Shown one piece after another: positions 40,412 through 51,184 of a stretch of 64,000 bases of DNA. The DNA is from Rhodoplanes sp963712435. GTDB taxonomy: Bacteria; Pseudomonadota; Alphaproteobacteria; Rhizobiales; Xanthobacteraceae. Each line of letters begins with the position of its first letter. Within the stretch, counting starts at the first letter, position 1. The notes under the pieces were generated by a model. That model saw only the letters and a list, made by a program, of their open reading frames with translations. It was not told where the DNA came from and ran no database searches. The stretch spans positions 186,001-250,000 of the forward strand of contig CAVQIB010000004.1 in NCBI GenBank assembly GCA_963712435.1, given 5' to 3'. The position numbers and the translations under genes were made by a program.

Positions 40412-40729
40412 ATGGCGACCATCGGCAGCTTCAAGAAGTCCGAGAACGGCGACTATGCCGGCGCGGTGAAGACCCTCACGCTCAACGTCAAGGCCCGGAT
40501 CGCGCCGGTCGAGAAGACCAACGACAAGGCCCCCGACTTCCGCATCTATGCGGGTCGCGGGGAAGTCGAGTTCGGGGCAGCGTGGCGAAAGACCTCGAAC
40601 GAAGGCCGCGAATATCTCTCGGTCAAGCTCGACGACCCGAGCTTCCCGTCGCCGATCTACGCCTCGCTGGTCGAGGTCGAAGGCGAAGACGGCCTCTCGC
40701 TGATCTGGTCACGCCGCAACGGCAACTAA
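40412..40729 (+). CDS. DUF736 family protein
   Basis: 105 residues: MATIGSFKKSENGDYAGAVK, then LNVKARIAPVEKTNDKAPDF and EFGAAWRKTSNEGREYLSVK. It matches DUF736 over its whole length. The family is a hallmark of integrative and conjugative elements of alphaproteobacteria, usually near a conjugation/replication module; its biochemical role is unknown. Intact, with a good ribosome site. Confidence 0.95.
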   Translation: MATIGSFKKSENGDYAGAVKTLTLNVKARIAPVEKTNDKAPDFRIYAGRGEVEFGAAWRKTSNEGREYLSVKLDDPSFPSPIYASLVEVEGEDGLSLIWSRRNGN

Positions 40730-41872
40730 CCTGCGATCGCACCTGCGACGCCCCGCTCCTTGCGGGGCGCTTCGCATGCTTTGTGTCGAAGAATTGACCG
40801 CGGCATGATCGGCGAAGAACGGCCACAGAACTGGTCTAAAGGCAACCGGCAGGCGATCTCGCATGAGTTCAGTGCGACAGCCACGTGGCATTTCTCGGCG
40901 CCGCGGTCTGACGACAGCATACATGCTAATCAGACCCGCAGGCGGGCGCCGAAAGCGGTGCTCTTCGCCGTTCTCTACATGGGCGGAATTTGCACCAGTC
41001 GCCAGCTCCACGATTTCGTGCGTCAAACGCACACACTTCAACCCGATCGGACCTCTCGCAAGCGGCCCTACGCCGCCCGCGTGGTAAGTTCGCTGCGTGC
41101 GGACGGCCCAATCTTCGTCAGCATTGCCGCGTTCGCGGCCAAACCGTCTGCCGCCACGAAAACGAGGCTGTTGCCGCGCCCGAACATCGCTCTGGCGGTG
41201 TGCCGGACTGCAAGAATAGACGCCCGGTGCAATCAAGTCGGCGCCCGCCAACACTCCGACCCTCTGCGCGATCGTCAATCTCCCGGGCTCGTGCGTACAG
41301 GCGAACGCAACCCTTTGCCGACGCCGTCTGGACCTCCGTCACCAACGACAACACCAAATTCCACCGAGTGGAGGAAAGACGGAATTGCCATCGTCAACAT
41401 TGTGCTCGACGCGCCGATCACGCGGCCGATCCCTCATTATTTCCAGGCGGAACGCACGCGTTACGAGCACAGCGGTGCGCGATCGAGCGAAACAATTCAC
41501 AGCGAAGCGGGTGCGTTTCTACGGTCTTTCAGAGGTCGCTCCCAATGACCTCCAGCCGCAAAGAAACCGCGGCCGGAAGGTCGGCGAAACGTCGAAAGCT
41601 TTGTCGCAACGCTGCCGATTGAGCCGTGACCGGCCGCTTCTGCCCCATCGCAACTGATCGCACCAAATCGCAGGAACTTCGGGAATGATCGCCACAAGAA
41701 ACGCCGACCGAACGATTGCGAGATGGAAGAGGCGGCACTGCGGTTTCGCCAAGCCCCTGTCCGGGCTTGGCTTAACGCAGAGCCTGTCGTTCGGTCGGCG
41801 TGCTGTGATCGCGACAAATCGCAATCATTACAAACGAAGTGATGGCACGGCGCCGACCAAGGGGAAAATGCC
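40730..41872. other. 1.1 kb without a convincing gene
   Basis: Lower GC than its surroundings, with short overlapping frames only. The peptide DGIAIVNIVLDAPITRPIPH (about 41380-41440, plus) looks protein-like but does not extend into a sensible gene. Probably decayed island DNA between the DUF736 gene and the relaxase. Confidence 0.4.
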
Positions 41873-43351
41873 GTGAAGGGGAAGGTGGACGATGACGATC
41901 TGCAGGTCCGCCCCGGCCGCATTCGCGATCGCGGCGGCCGCCGCCCGAAGAGCTTCTTCGCCGAGGTCCTCACGGCGGCGCAGAAGGCCGGCTATGCCGG
42001 AGCGCGAGCGCGACCGGGCCGGAGCATATCAAAGCATTCGACCTTCGGCCGCGGCCGCGGCGGCGCACTTACGCTCCGGCGGCCTGTTCGACCGGACGCG
42101 CCGGGTCGTGGTCAAGTCGCGCATTGTGCGTCACCGTGGCCGTTATCGTTCCGCGCAGCCCCGCTCGCCGCCCACGTCGCCTATCTCAAAGCGCGAGGGC
42201 GTGACGCGGGACGGCGAGAACGCGTGCATGTTCGACGCCCAAAGCGAGACCGCCGACGAGAACGGTTTCGCCGACCGCTGCCGCGGCGACCGCCATTACT
42301 TCCGCTTCATCGTCAGTCCGGAAGAGGGGGTCGAGATGACCGACCTCAAGGCGTTCACCCGCGACCTCCTCGCCGACATGGAGCGGGACCTCGCGACGAG
42401 GCTCGACTGGATCGCCGTCGAGCACTGGAACACCAACAACCCGCACGTCCATCTGCTCGTGCGCGGCACGGCCGATGACGGCCGCGATCTCGTGATCAGC
42501 AGCGACTACATCACGCGGGGCATGCGCGCCCGCGCGGAGGACCTCGTCACGATCGAACTCGGCCCGAAAAACGAACTGGAAATTCATTCCGCCCTCGAGC
42601 GCGACGTGATGGCCGAACGCTGGACCCGACTCGACCGCGCCATCGCCCGCCAAGCCGACGAGACCGGCTTGATCGACCTCCGCCCTTCACGGCTGACCAG
42701 ACTGATCCCGAAATCCGCCGCCTGATGATCGGCCGACTGCAGCGGCTGGAACGATGGGGGCTTGCTACGCCTGACGGAGCGGCGCGCTGGACCATCGCCG
42801 AGGGGGCCGAGCAAGCTCTTCGCGATATCGGCCTGCGCCGGGCGACTGTGACGGTCATGCATCGCGCACTCGCAGAACAAGGCATCGAGCGGCCGATCGT
42901 GGACTATGTGATCCATGGTCAGCAGGACCAGCCTGAGATCACCGGGCGTCTTGTCGGGAAGGGCATGCATGATGAATTGACCGGCGAAGCCTTCGCCGTG
43001 ATCGACGGGGTCGACGGCCGCATCCATTACGTCCGCTTCCCCGATCTCGACCGCTTCGAGCATGCGCCGCCCTTGGGCGGAATTGTAGCGACGCGATCGA
43101 TCGAGAGCGACGACAAGAGCCGATCGTCGCTCGTGCTGAGCGTCCGCTCCGACCTCACCCCTAACGCCCAGGTGACGGCGGGCGGGGCGACCTGGCTCGA
43201 CCATCAGCTCCTGGTTCGCGACAAGTCTTCGTTGTCGGAGGGCGGCTTCGGCCGCGAGGTCCGCCACGCGCTCCAGGCCCGGCTCGATCATCTTGCGAGC
43301 GAGGAGCTCGTCCGCAAGCAGGGCAAGCGAGCTTTCCAGTCCTTGCGATAG
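41873..43351 (+). CDS. DUF3363 VirD2-type relaxase (frameshifted, C-terminus truncated)
   Basis: From a GTG at 41873: DDDDLQVRPGRIRDRGGRRP, then (shifted frame) VTRDGENACMFDAQSETADE, RHYFRFIVSPEEGVEMTDLK, and the metal-binding histidines in HWNTNNPHVHLLVRGTADD. A second shift near 42690 leads to DPEIRRLMIGRLQRLERWGL and the DUF3363 part DELTGEAFAVIDGVDGRIHY, ATWLDHQLLVRDKSSLSEGG, FGREVRHAL. It nicks oriT and pilots DNA in conjugation. About 100-150 C-terminal residues are missing, replaced by IS110 sequence on the other strand, so it may not be active. Confidence 0.85.
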
Positions 43352-43610
43352 GGACGGAAGTCGTAGAATCCCGTGCGCGGCGAGGAGGCCTTTGATCCGT
43401 CCGATGTGTTGCACTCGCTCCTTCATCAGGAATTGCCGTTCACGATGAAGAGCTTGGGCGTCCTCTTCCTCCACCGAAGGTGGCCGAACGATGCTGCAGA
43501 CCTTCGGCTCCCCGCGCCAATAGGCGATGAGGCGCAGAAGAGGCGCTGCCGGATGAAAACCCTGCGTCGTCGGTTGCCCTGCTCGCTGAGCCGTATGTGT
43601 TGCGGACGGC
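43330..43610 (-). pseudogene. IS110-family transposase fragment
   Basis: On the minus strand: LLRLIAYWRGEPKVCSIVRP, PSVEEEDAQALHRERQFLMK, ERVQHIGRIKGLLAAHG and, after a shift, FYDFRPYRKDWKARL, the middle segment of an IS110-type DEDD transposase. Both ends are missing. It cuts the 3' end of the relaxase gene. Confidence 0.75.
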
Positions 43611-44004
43611 GCGAGCCCTGGCCGCTGTGAGCAACGAGGCGTTCCGGAAATCCGTTGCGGAGCTCGCGGAGCATCTGGCGAACGGGGCGCACATCGCGTG
43701 TGAACCGCGACCCCGTCGTGACGGAGATTTAGGCGGACGCTAATCCCGTACAAAATCGATTCCCGAAGAAATCTTTATTCCAAGGTGTGCGGGGCCGTTT
43801 GCAAAGGTACAGACTCTCCGTCCGATGCGGGGCGCGTTTACTGAATCGAACGCTGCTCCCGAGGGTTCCTGGGCGGTCTCAGAAGAGCTTCCGGGCGCGA
43901 GGGGAGGCGCGTCGATGGCTGTGGGCTGGAATCCCCGAAGGAGGGGCGCCGAGCTTGTCGCGGCCGTTGAGGTTGCCGCTTCACTCAGCGGAGATTCGGT
44001 GTTT

Positions 44005-45581
44005 GTAAGTAGTCGATCGTTAACAAGCCGGTTTGAGCGCCGATGGGTTGCGGAGGGCCTGGATCAGCGCGTTCAGGATCAGGCGCAAGAAAGCCCTCAG
44101 CCAGGCGAGGACGAGACGGAAGTTGTAGCCCGTGGCGGAGAGGACGACGTTGGCGGCGTCGCCGGCTCTGCCCTTGAGCCAGCAGCGGCCGAGATGGCCG
44201 TCGTTCTTCATGTGTCCGATCACCGCCTCGATGGCGGAGCGCCGCCTGAGTTCGCGCTTGATGACGCCGAACACCCCGCGCTTCTGGCCGGAGAGGAAGA
44301 AGCGGCGCGGCTTTGCGGCGTTGTGGCCGCGATAGCCCTTGTCGAGATAGCCGCGCTCGATGGCGCAGCCGGTGAGCGTTTCCGTCGCCGCGACGACGGC
44401 GCCGAGGGTGTGGCCGTCATAAGGATTGCCCGGCAGCGCTGTTGCATGCAGCACGAACTGCCCGCCCGGGGCGCGGGCGTTGGTGGTCACGATCGAGGCC
44501 TTGACGCCGAACTCGTACGGGGCGCGCGCCTTGCCTTTGCCGATGCACTCGACCTCGGGCGCGTGGAAGGAATAGAGCTTCCAGCCGCGCTGGCGCTGCT
44601 GCTGGGAGCGGATCTGGCGCGCCCGCGAAAGCGGCTGCGCGAACGCCGCTTCCAGCGCCGGCTCGCCGCCGATCTTGCGGCCGATGTCGCGGATCAGCCG
44701 GCCGAGCCGCGCGCGCAGAAAGCGCAGCTCGCGGCGATGGCGCTTGAACTGCTTGGCGTGGGCGTAGCGCCCCGCCATCATCGCCGCCCGCTTGGCGACG
44801 CGCTGGTACGACTGGCGCAGTCGAACGCCGTGCTTGCGGGCGAGCCGCCCGAGCCCGATGATCGCCGCATGCAGGAGCTTGGCGTCGGTCGGGAAGGTGA
44901 TCGCCTTCGGCTGGACGGTGGTGTCCACAGTGACGCGCTTGAGGTCCTGCGTGCGCAGCGCGCCCGCGTCATGCGCCACGCGCAGGCTCTCGGCCAGAAG
45001 CAGTTCGAGCTTGTCGCCGAGCCGCTTGCGCCAGTGGCTCAGGTCCGAGCGCTCATGCGGGAAGGCGTGCTGGAAAAACTCCTCGCCGGTGAAGTGCTGG
45101 AAATACGGGTCGTAGACCCAGCGCTCGCAGACCTGTTCGTCGGACAGCGCGAACATGTGCTTGAGCAGCAAAAGCCCGATCACGAACCGCGTCTCGATTC
45201 CCGGCCGCCCCGTCTCGGCATAGAGCGGGGCGATCTCTGCATCGAGCCAGTCCCAGTCGATCCGCTCGGCAAGCTGAACCAGTTCGTGCCGCAGGTTGAT
45301 GATCTGGTCGAGCCGCGCCCGGAACAGATCGCCCGCACCCGTCGGAGAATGCTTCTTCGGCCGCATCGCGCGCCCTCCGCCTCGTCCCTGGCGAAGGACC
45401 AGCCATGCCGCCTCGCCTTAAGCGAAGGAATCACGATCGGCGAATGAGCGGAATCCCGCGCAGCCGTTTTGCAGGAAAACCGCCCCGAAATCCCCAGAAA
45501 CCTGCAATCGCGAATACTTGCTCCCGCCCCATCAGCCTACAGACGCGGCCATTTCTGAGTTTTTCACGAGCGACTAAGTAC
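44005..45581. mobile_element. IS5-family insertion sequence, apparently complete
   Basis: Imperfect terminal inverted repeats: GTAAGTAGTCGATCGTTAAC at 44005 on the plus strand and GTACTTAGTCGCTCGTGAAA at 45581 on the minus strand. One intact transposase gene is inside. I could not identify a target-site duplication. Confidence 0.75.
44020..45366 (-). CDS. IS5-family transposase
   Basis: 448 residues and intact: MRPKKHSPTGAGDLFRARLD, VIGLLLLKHMFALSDEQVCE (DUF772-type N-terminus), VTVDTTVQPKAITFPTDAKL (first catalytic Asp), YDGHTLGAVVAATETLTGCA with YLDKGYRGHN (second Asp), and RSAIEAVIGHMKNDGHLGRC (catalytic Glu). This is the only large transposase in the island without a lesion, so it may be recently acquired and active. 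Confidence 0.93.
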   Translation of the reverse strand: MRPKKHSPTGAGDLFRARLDQIINLRHELVQLAERIDWDWLDAEIAPLYAETGRPGIETRFVIGLLLLKHMFALSDEQVCERWVYDPYFQHFTGEEFFQHAFPHERSDLSHWRKRLGDKLELLLAESLRVAHDAGALRTQDLKRVTVDTTVQPKAITFPTDAKLLHAAIIGLGRLARKHGVRLRQSYQRVAKRAAMMAGRYAHAKQFKRHRRELRFLRARLGRLIRDIGRKIGGEPALEAAFAQPLSRARQIRSQQQRQRGWKLYSFHAPEVECIGKGKARAPYEFGVKASIVTTNARAPGGQFVLHATALPGNPYDGHTLGAVVAATETLTGCAIERGYLDKGYRGHNAAKPRRFFLSGQKRGVFGVIKRELRRRSAIEAVIGHMKNDGHLGRCWLKGRAGDAANVVLSATGYNFRLVLAWLRAFLRLILNALIQALRNPSALKPAC

Positions 45582-45676
45582 CGTGGGAGCTTCCGCGGTG
45601 GTGACCGGCGGCGATTGAGGTGCGGGTGCTTGGCCAGTGGCCGTGAGGACGGCAGCGGGTGCTGTCGCGGGATTGG

Positions 45677-47104
45677 TTGGAATTGAGGGTGGCGTAGTCT
45701 CCGGGGTGATGAACCTCGAATCGCCTGGCGTTGGCGCGCCGGGCAGGAGACCACGCCATGACGAACGATAGCATTTCTTCTGCGCGATTCCAGTTTGACG
45801 GCGAAGCGAAGACGGGACCGAAGCGCCGGCACGGCGAGCGTCTTTTCGACAGCTGGTTCGATCCGATTGAGCATGCGGTGCGCGATCGGGTGCGCTCCTT
45901 CATCGAAGAGCTGATCGAGGGCGAGCTTGCAGCCGTTCTGGCGCGCCCGCGCTATGGCCGGCGAGCGCAGGACGGCGGCGCCGTCGAGACCTCCGGCGGG
46001 CATCGTCGGCCATCGCCACGGCAGCCGGACGCGGACGCTGACGGGGACGTTCGGGCGAACCGAGATCGCCGTGCCGCGCGCGCGTCTGCATGCGCCGGAT
46101 GGCGGCACGACGGAATGGAAGAGCAAGGCCCTGCGCGCCTATCAGCGCCGCACGCGAGGCGGCCGAGGCGCTGATCGCGAGCGCCTATCTCGCCGGCGTC
46201 AACACGCGCCGCGTCCGCCGGGCGCTTGCCGCGCTGTTCGGCGGCGCGGTCGGCAAGGACATTGTGAGCCGGACCTGGCGCAAGGTGAAGGGCGATTGGG
46301 ACGCCTGGAACGCCCGATCGCTCGCCGACGAGCCGATCGTGCGGCTGATCCTCGACGGCACGGTCGTGCGCGTGCGGCTCGACCGCAAGGCGACCGCGAT
46401 CTCGCTGCTCGGTCGTCATCGGCGTGCGCGACGACGGGCAGAAGGTGCTGCTCGCCGTCAAGAGCATGGGCGGCGAGAGCACGGACGCCTGGCGCGCTGT
46501 GCTCGACGATCTCATCGAGCCGCGGCCTGCGGCGTCCTGAGTTCGTCATTGTCGACGGCGGCGCGGGCCTCGCGTGCGCGCTCGCGGCCGTGTGGAACGA
46601 CGTGCCCGTGCAGCGGTGTACGGTCCACAAGCATCGGAACCTGTTGGCGTGCGCGCCCGAGCGTCTCCACGACGAGATCACGGCCGATTACACCGACATG
46701 ATCTACGCCGCGACGCCACGAGGAGATCGAGACGCGGCGCAAGGCGTTCATCCGCAAATGGCGGCTGCGCACGCGCCGTCGCCGACAGCCTGGAGGAAGC
46801 CGGAGATGCGTTGTTCGCATTCACCGCGCTGCCGCCGATCGCAGTGGAAGAGCGCGCGAACAACAAACGCCATTGAACGGCTGCACGAAGAGTTCAAGCG
46901 GCGGATCAAGACGCAGACCGTGCTGCCGTCGGCGGAAACCGCCGCCATGCTGTTCTGGGCCTTGCTCGCGTCCGGACAGATCAACATGCGCAAGATCGAC
47001 GGCTGGCAGACGCTCGCCACGCAACGCCATCGCTCAGCCCATTGACCTCGCCGCCTGAGACGATACCCTCATGTCACCGGAGACCGCGCCACTCCAATTT
47101 CCAA
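45677..47104. mobile_element. IS256-family insertion sequence
   Basis: Terminal inverted repeats of about 34 bp: TTGGAATTGAGGGTGGCGTA (from 45677) and, on the minus strand, TTGGAAATTGGAGTGGCGCG (from 47104), each continuing GTCTCCGG. About 1.43 kb, the family size, containing one broken transposase. Confidence 0.8.
45758..47045 (+). pseudogene. IS256 (mutator-type) transposase with several frameshifts
   Basis: MTNDSISSARFQFDGEAKTG starts at 45758. Later blocks are EWKSKALRAYQRRTR, LIASAYLAGVNTRRVRRALA, ALFGGAVGKDIVSRTWRKVK, RLILDGTVVRVRLDRKATAI (first Asp), RRPEFVIVDGGAGLACALAA (second Asp) and NDVPVQRCTVHKHRNLLACA, the mutator signature. The C-terminal helix has ERLHEEFKRRIKTQTVLPSA with the catalytic Glu. 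At least four shifts (near 46000, 46160, 46415 and 46720) separate the blocks. All catalytic positions survive, so sequence error and decay are both possible. Confidence 0.85.
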
Positions 47105-47897
47105 CCACATTCGCGACGGCACCCGGCAGCGAGTTGAGATTCGGTGATGCAGTTAGAGCCGACGCATAGCTTGTCGGTATTGACCCGACCAAAATTGTGA
47201 TGCGGATGTTCCTGCCCACCAACCCGTCTATGGCGTCCCTATTCCGTCCGACCATGAAATCCTCCTTGCCTGGGGCGTCCAACCTGATTTGCCGATTTGC
47301 TGCACCGACCAGTTTATATCTGTACAAACAGAAAAATGACCGCGAATCCGCTACAAGTTTAGCGTGAGTATTTCTGTCAAATAACCCTTTTATGGCCCGA
47401 GCATCATTTTGTCGAGGCCAGCGATCCGAATTTCTGAGCAGAAAAGTGCTCGCCGCCAACACGAACCGTATAAATGCCGTTTGCGGTTCCCTACTTGCAA
47501 TTGCACACGCTAAGCGGGCATTAGTCCGAGTCGGGCTGACTACGCAACCAGAAACCGGTGGGAGGACAATGAGAACTCCATCTCCGCGCGAGGGCGGCCG
47601 AATCTTTCTGAGCCGAAAGCCCCGGGGTTAGGCGGGGATCAATATATTCACGCAGCATGGGGCTGAGATCGGCCTCGCCGTGTAAGGTCGATCCGGTTTG
47701 CGACGTATGTTGAGGACTTACAGCGTAGTCCGGCACAACGATCTGGAAGGTCCGGACCTGATGATGCTCGCGAGCGTCAGCGCGGGCCACAGACGTAGGT
47801 TTCGCCCGAACGGAAAACTTCCGCCCTCCGATAGACCAAGCTCCTCGACCGAAGTACGCTGAGGTCGACGAACATCCGTTCGACGGAGGGCGGCCCC
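47105..47897. other. AT-richer stretch without a supportable gene
   Basis: A 142-codon minus frame (47034-47462) crosses the IS256 end and so cannot be a native gene as it stands; the part outside the IS is unrecognised. GCCCTCCG and CGGAGGGC pair across about 55 nt (near 47824-47893) just before the kinase gene and may be a regulatory palindrome. Confidence 0.35.
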
Positions 47898-49242
47898 GTG
47901 GTTTGGAGAATCGCCAAAGAGCACGGCTTCGCCGTGCTGTGCGTGGCCGCGGCGACCGCGCTTCGTTTTAGTATTGGGCTATTCTGGCCCGATGTCGCTC
48001 CTTTCTCGACCTACTACCCTGCCGTGTTGATCGCGACGCTCGTCAGCGGCGTTCCGGCCGGCATTACCGCGACGCTCACCGGAGCGGTCGCGGCCTGGTG
48101 GCTGTTTCTCCCACCGGAATTCCAGTTCCTCCCAATGAAGCAAAGCGGTGGCGTGAGTTCTCGTTCTGTTTTTCTTAACCTGCGCTGTCGTTGTGTGGGC
48201 GGCCGGACAGTACCGTACGATCGTGGAGCGATTGCACGTCGAAATGGCCGAGCGCCAGAGGGCGCAAAAGAACGATGCGCGCCTGGCGGCGCTCGTCGCT
48301 CAATCTCCGGACGCCATCGTCAGCCTTACTGCGGGTATGGCTATCGAGACCTGGAACAAAGGGGCCGAACGCCTGTTCGGATACTCGGCTGCGGAAGCGG
48401 TCGGACAGCCGCTCTCGATCCTTGCCCCGGAGGAAAAGCAGCACGAAGTGCGGGAGGTCTTGTCGCGATTGCACAAAGGCGAAACGATCAATCTCGAATC
48501 CGTAAGGCTCACCAAGGCGGGCGAGCGCGTGCCGGTGTCGATCGCGTCGGCCCCCGTGCGTACGCCAAGTGGCCGGATTATCGGATTTTCATCGATCGTC
48601 CGCGACATCAGCGACCGCATCAGGCATCAGGAGCAGATGCAGGTCGTCATGCACGAGCTGTCGCACCGAGCCAAAAACCTGCTCGCGATTGTCGCGGCGA
48701 TCGCCAATCAAATGGGTCAGCGGAGCGGCAGTTTCGAGGAATTCCAAGCACGCTTTACCGAGCGTCTCCAGGCCTTTGCCGCCTCCCATGACGCGCTAGT
48801 CGAGCGCAACTGGAGCGGCGTGCCGATCCAGGAACTTATTCGCGTTCAGTTGATGCCCTTTCTTGAGATTGATGGCGTGCGCGTCAAGACAAATGGGCCC
48901 GACATCATCGTGAGCGCCAAGGCCGCTGAACAGCTTGGCCTTTGCCTTCACGAGCTCGCGACGAATGCTGCCAAGTATGGAGCGCTGTCAGTTCCGACCG
49001 GAACGGTATCTGTCGAATGGCGGCTCGAAGGGCACGGCGGGGAAGAACAATTCTTCAAGCTTATCTGGCGGGAGAGCGGCGGGCCGCCGGTGACGAAGCC
49101 CACGCATACTGGATTTGGCAGCCTCGTCCTTCAACGACTTGTCGGCGGAGCGTTGAGTGGCAAGGCAGAGAAGGATTTCGCTCCAAAAGGCATTACTTGG
49201 ACGCTCGCGTGCCCGGCTGCCGAAGTGATTGCGGCCCAGTGA
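47898..49242 (+). CDS. DUF4118-PAS HWE-family sensor histidine kinase (one frameshift)
   Basis: GTG start at 47898. Residues 1-85 are DUF4118-like helices (VLCVAAATALRFSIGLFWPD; FSTYYPAVLIATLVSGVPAG; TATLTGAVAAWWLFLPPEFQ). A shift near 48165 joins to a PAS domain (LVAQSPDAIVSLTAGMAIET; YSAAEAVGQPLSILAPEEKQ). The HWE core has VMHELSHRAKNLLAIVAAIA, LHELATNAAKYGALSVPTGT and FKLIWRESGGPPV. It is the best-preserved cargo gene of the island; partner regulator not seen. The stop overlaps an ATG (TGATG) of a 19-codon ORF of doubtful meaning. Confidence 0.9.
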
Positions 49243-49573
49243 TGCCCCGGCGTGCAAGGAAAGCAGAGCGAGAGCGTCGCGCCCTCGCACAGAGAGATTA
49301 ATTGGCGAAGGTCGGGCGGTTCGTGTGGTCTCGGACGAAGCCGCCAAAATTCGAACCCTGCGCACGGCAAACCTCAGGTACGCTAGCGTTTCGAGGGCCC
49401 GGTCCCGCTATCCCGAGGTTCGCCGCGCGGAAAGGGGCCTGTGCCGCCCCTCTCGAGCCTTCAACGCCCCGAGTGACAAATCGTTCTGTGCCGCTTCCGC
49501 AATTTGCCGCCTTCGCTACTCGTACGCCTTTCGCCTGCCCAATTAAATTCGAGGCGCTCCCATCTCCGACAGT
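49243..49573. other. Intergenic, no gene seen
   Basis: 331 bp between the kinase and the istA chimera. I see no convincing ORF, terminator or RNA. Confidence 0.4.
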
Positions 49574-51013
49574 CTAAGTCCCCACATCCGGGCTTCTACC
49601 TACTTGGACTTGCACACGCGACGCGGTGTGAATGAGAATGCCGCATAGGGTATGGTGACGCAGCCGGCCCCGCTTATCGCGATCACTATTGATGCTCTTC
49701 GTGACTCCGATTGCATGCGGCGAGGCACGCTGGAAGATGAACTCGGTGGTGTCCTGCAGCAGCAAGATCGTGCCTGAGCTCGCCGTAAAACGGTCGCGCG
49801 TCGCTGCGAAGTGACCGTTCAGAATGTCGGCCTCGTCCACCCGCGCGTTGGACAGGGCGAGCACCGGCACGTAATGCCAGGGATCGTAGACCGTCGCGCC
49901 GCGGCCGAAGGCGCGCGGATGCTCGCCGACGATCCGTCCGTCCTGGCGGATCACGACGCGGTCGGCGTAGGCGTGAATCTCGACCGGCCGACCGACGGCG
50001 CTCGCGGCCACCGAGTATTTGTTGTTGTCGAAGCGGACCAGGCAGGTCTTGGACACCGAGGCGGGCACGGCGTGGAATCCATCGAAGCGACCGGTATAAG
50101 GGACGAGCTTCGGCCGCTCCGCCTCGAACGCCTCCCAGATCGTCCGCTCGCTCAGTTCAGGATGCCGATGCGCCTTGGCGTAGGCGATGCATTGATCCAT
50201 CACCCAAGCGTTCAGTTCGTCGTAGGTCTTGAAGCGCAGCCGCGGCGTGAAGAAGCGTTCGCGCACAAGACCGACCTGGTTCTCGACCTGCCCCTTCTCC
50301 CAGCCGGACGCCGGCGTGCAGGCGACCGGATCGACGAGGTAATGGCTGCACATCTGCAGGAAGCGGCGATTGTAGAGCCGGTCCTTGCCGACGAAGATCG
50401 CCTCTACCACCGTCTTCATGTTGTCGTAGATGCCGCGCTGACAGGCCCCTCGGAGGAAGGCGAAGGCGCGGTCGTGCGCGTCGAACACCATCTCCTGGGT
50501 CTCGCGCGGATACGCGCGCACGAACAGCATGCGGCTGTGGCAGAGCCGGACATGAGCCACCTTCACAAGAGTTGTCACGCCGTTAAGCACGACGATCTCG
50601 TGGCTCCAGTCGAACTGGAAGGCTTCCCCCGGCGCGAAGGAAAGCGGCACGTAGGCCGCGGCCGTTGATTGTCCGCGCTCCTTGCTCCATCGCTTGGCGT
50701 ACCGGCGAACGGCGTCGTAGCTGCCCCCGTAACCGTGTCCGCGCAGCTCCTCGAAAAGGCGGATCAGCGTCAGCTGCTCGCGCGCCGGCTTGGCCGCGTT
50801 CGTCTCCAACAGTTCATCGAGAGCCGCCGTCCACGGCCCGAGCTTCGGCCGAGGTTGAACCGCGCGTTCATACGTGAACGAGGTCTCGCCCGAGCGGACA
50901 ACTTTCCGGACGACTTTCCGCGACAGTCGCAGCTCTCGGCAGATCGCCTTGATCGACTTGCCGTCTGAAAAATAGGCTCGTCGAACCTTCCCAATCGTTT
51001 CCACAATCAGCAT
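49574..51013 (-). CDS. istA: IS21 IstA transposase fused in frame to an IS4-family transposase fragment
   Basis: Residues 1 to about 385 are IstA: MLIVETIGKVRRAYFSDGKS (helix-turn-helix), EAFQFDWSHEIVVLNGVTTL (first Asp), GIYDNMKTVVEAIFVGKDRL (second Asp), ASGWEKGQVENQVGLVRERF (catalytic Glu), and YDPWHYVPVLA. The remaining about 90 residues are Tn5/IS4-like: LNGHFAATRDRFTASSGTIL, LLQDTTEFIFQRASPHAIGV, RGRLRHHTLCGILIHTA. The junction is in frame without a stop. IstB is missing, so the element cannot move by itself. Confidence 0.85.
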   Translation of the reverse strand: MLIVETIGKVRRAYFSDGKSIKAICRELRLSRKVVRKVVRSGETSFTYERAVQPRPKLGPWTAALDELLETNAAKPAREQLTLIRLFEELRGHGYGGSYDAVRRYAKRWSKERGQSTAAAYVPLSFAPGEAFQFDWSHEIVVLNGVTTLVKVAHVRLCHSRMLFVRAYPRETQEMVFDAHDRAFAFLRGACQRGIYDNMKTVVEAIFVGKDRLYNRRFLQMCSHYLVDPVACTPASGWEKGQVENQVGLVRERFFTPRLRFKTYDELNAWVMDQCIAYAKAHRHPELSERTIWEAFEAERPKLVPYTGRFDGFHAVPASVSKTCLVRFDNNKYSVAASAVGRPVEIHAYADRVVIRQDGRIVGEHPRAFGRGATVYDPWHYVPVLALSNARVDEADILNGHFAATRDRFTASSGTILLLQDTTEFIFQRASPHAIGVTKSINSDRDKRGRLRHHTLCGILIHTASRVQVQVGRSPDVGT

Positions 51014-51047
51014 CCCAACCTCGGCTTCCCAGAATCATGGAAGCCAG

Positions 51048-51122
51048 TGTGGACCCACCGTCCCGGGGTCCCGATTGGAAGCCGATCACCCGAAAACGGG
51101 GTCCCTATTGCACGCCGAAACA
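51048..51122. repeat. IS21-type terminal repeats
   Basis: Two related direct copies: GGGGTCCCGATTGGAAGCCG and GGGGTCCCTATTGCACGCCG, ending ...GAAACA. Multiple terminal repeats are typical of IS21. This marks the istA-proximal end of the element. Confidence 0.7.
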
Positions 51123-51184
51123 CATTCGGGTGAGCGCCCCGCTCGCCGCCGGCCGATCCTCCGCCAATCAAACCCAAAATGTCA

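Noticed and set aside
43550..43735. Plus-strand peptide LLAEPYVLRTARALAAVSNE as part of a gene
   Set aside because: It looks protein-like but has no start, is short, and overlaps the IS110 fragment on the other strand.
43825..45447. 540-codon plus-strand frame
   Set aside because: Antisense to the intact IS5 transposase.
47521..47790. 89-codon minus frame upstream of the kinase
   Set aside because: No recognisable motif or ribosome site; too weak to call.
49242..49301. 19-codon ORF overlapping the kinase stop (TGATG)
   Set aside because: Arg-rich, very short and without conservation evidence; coupling may be chance.
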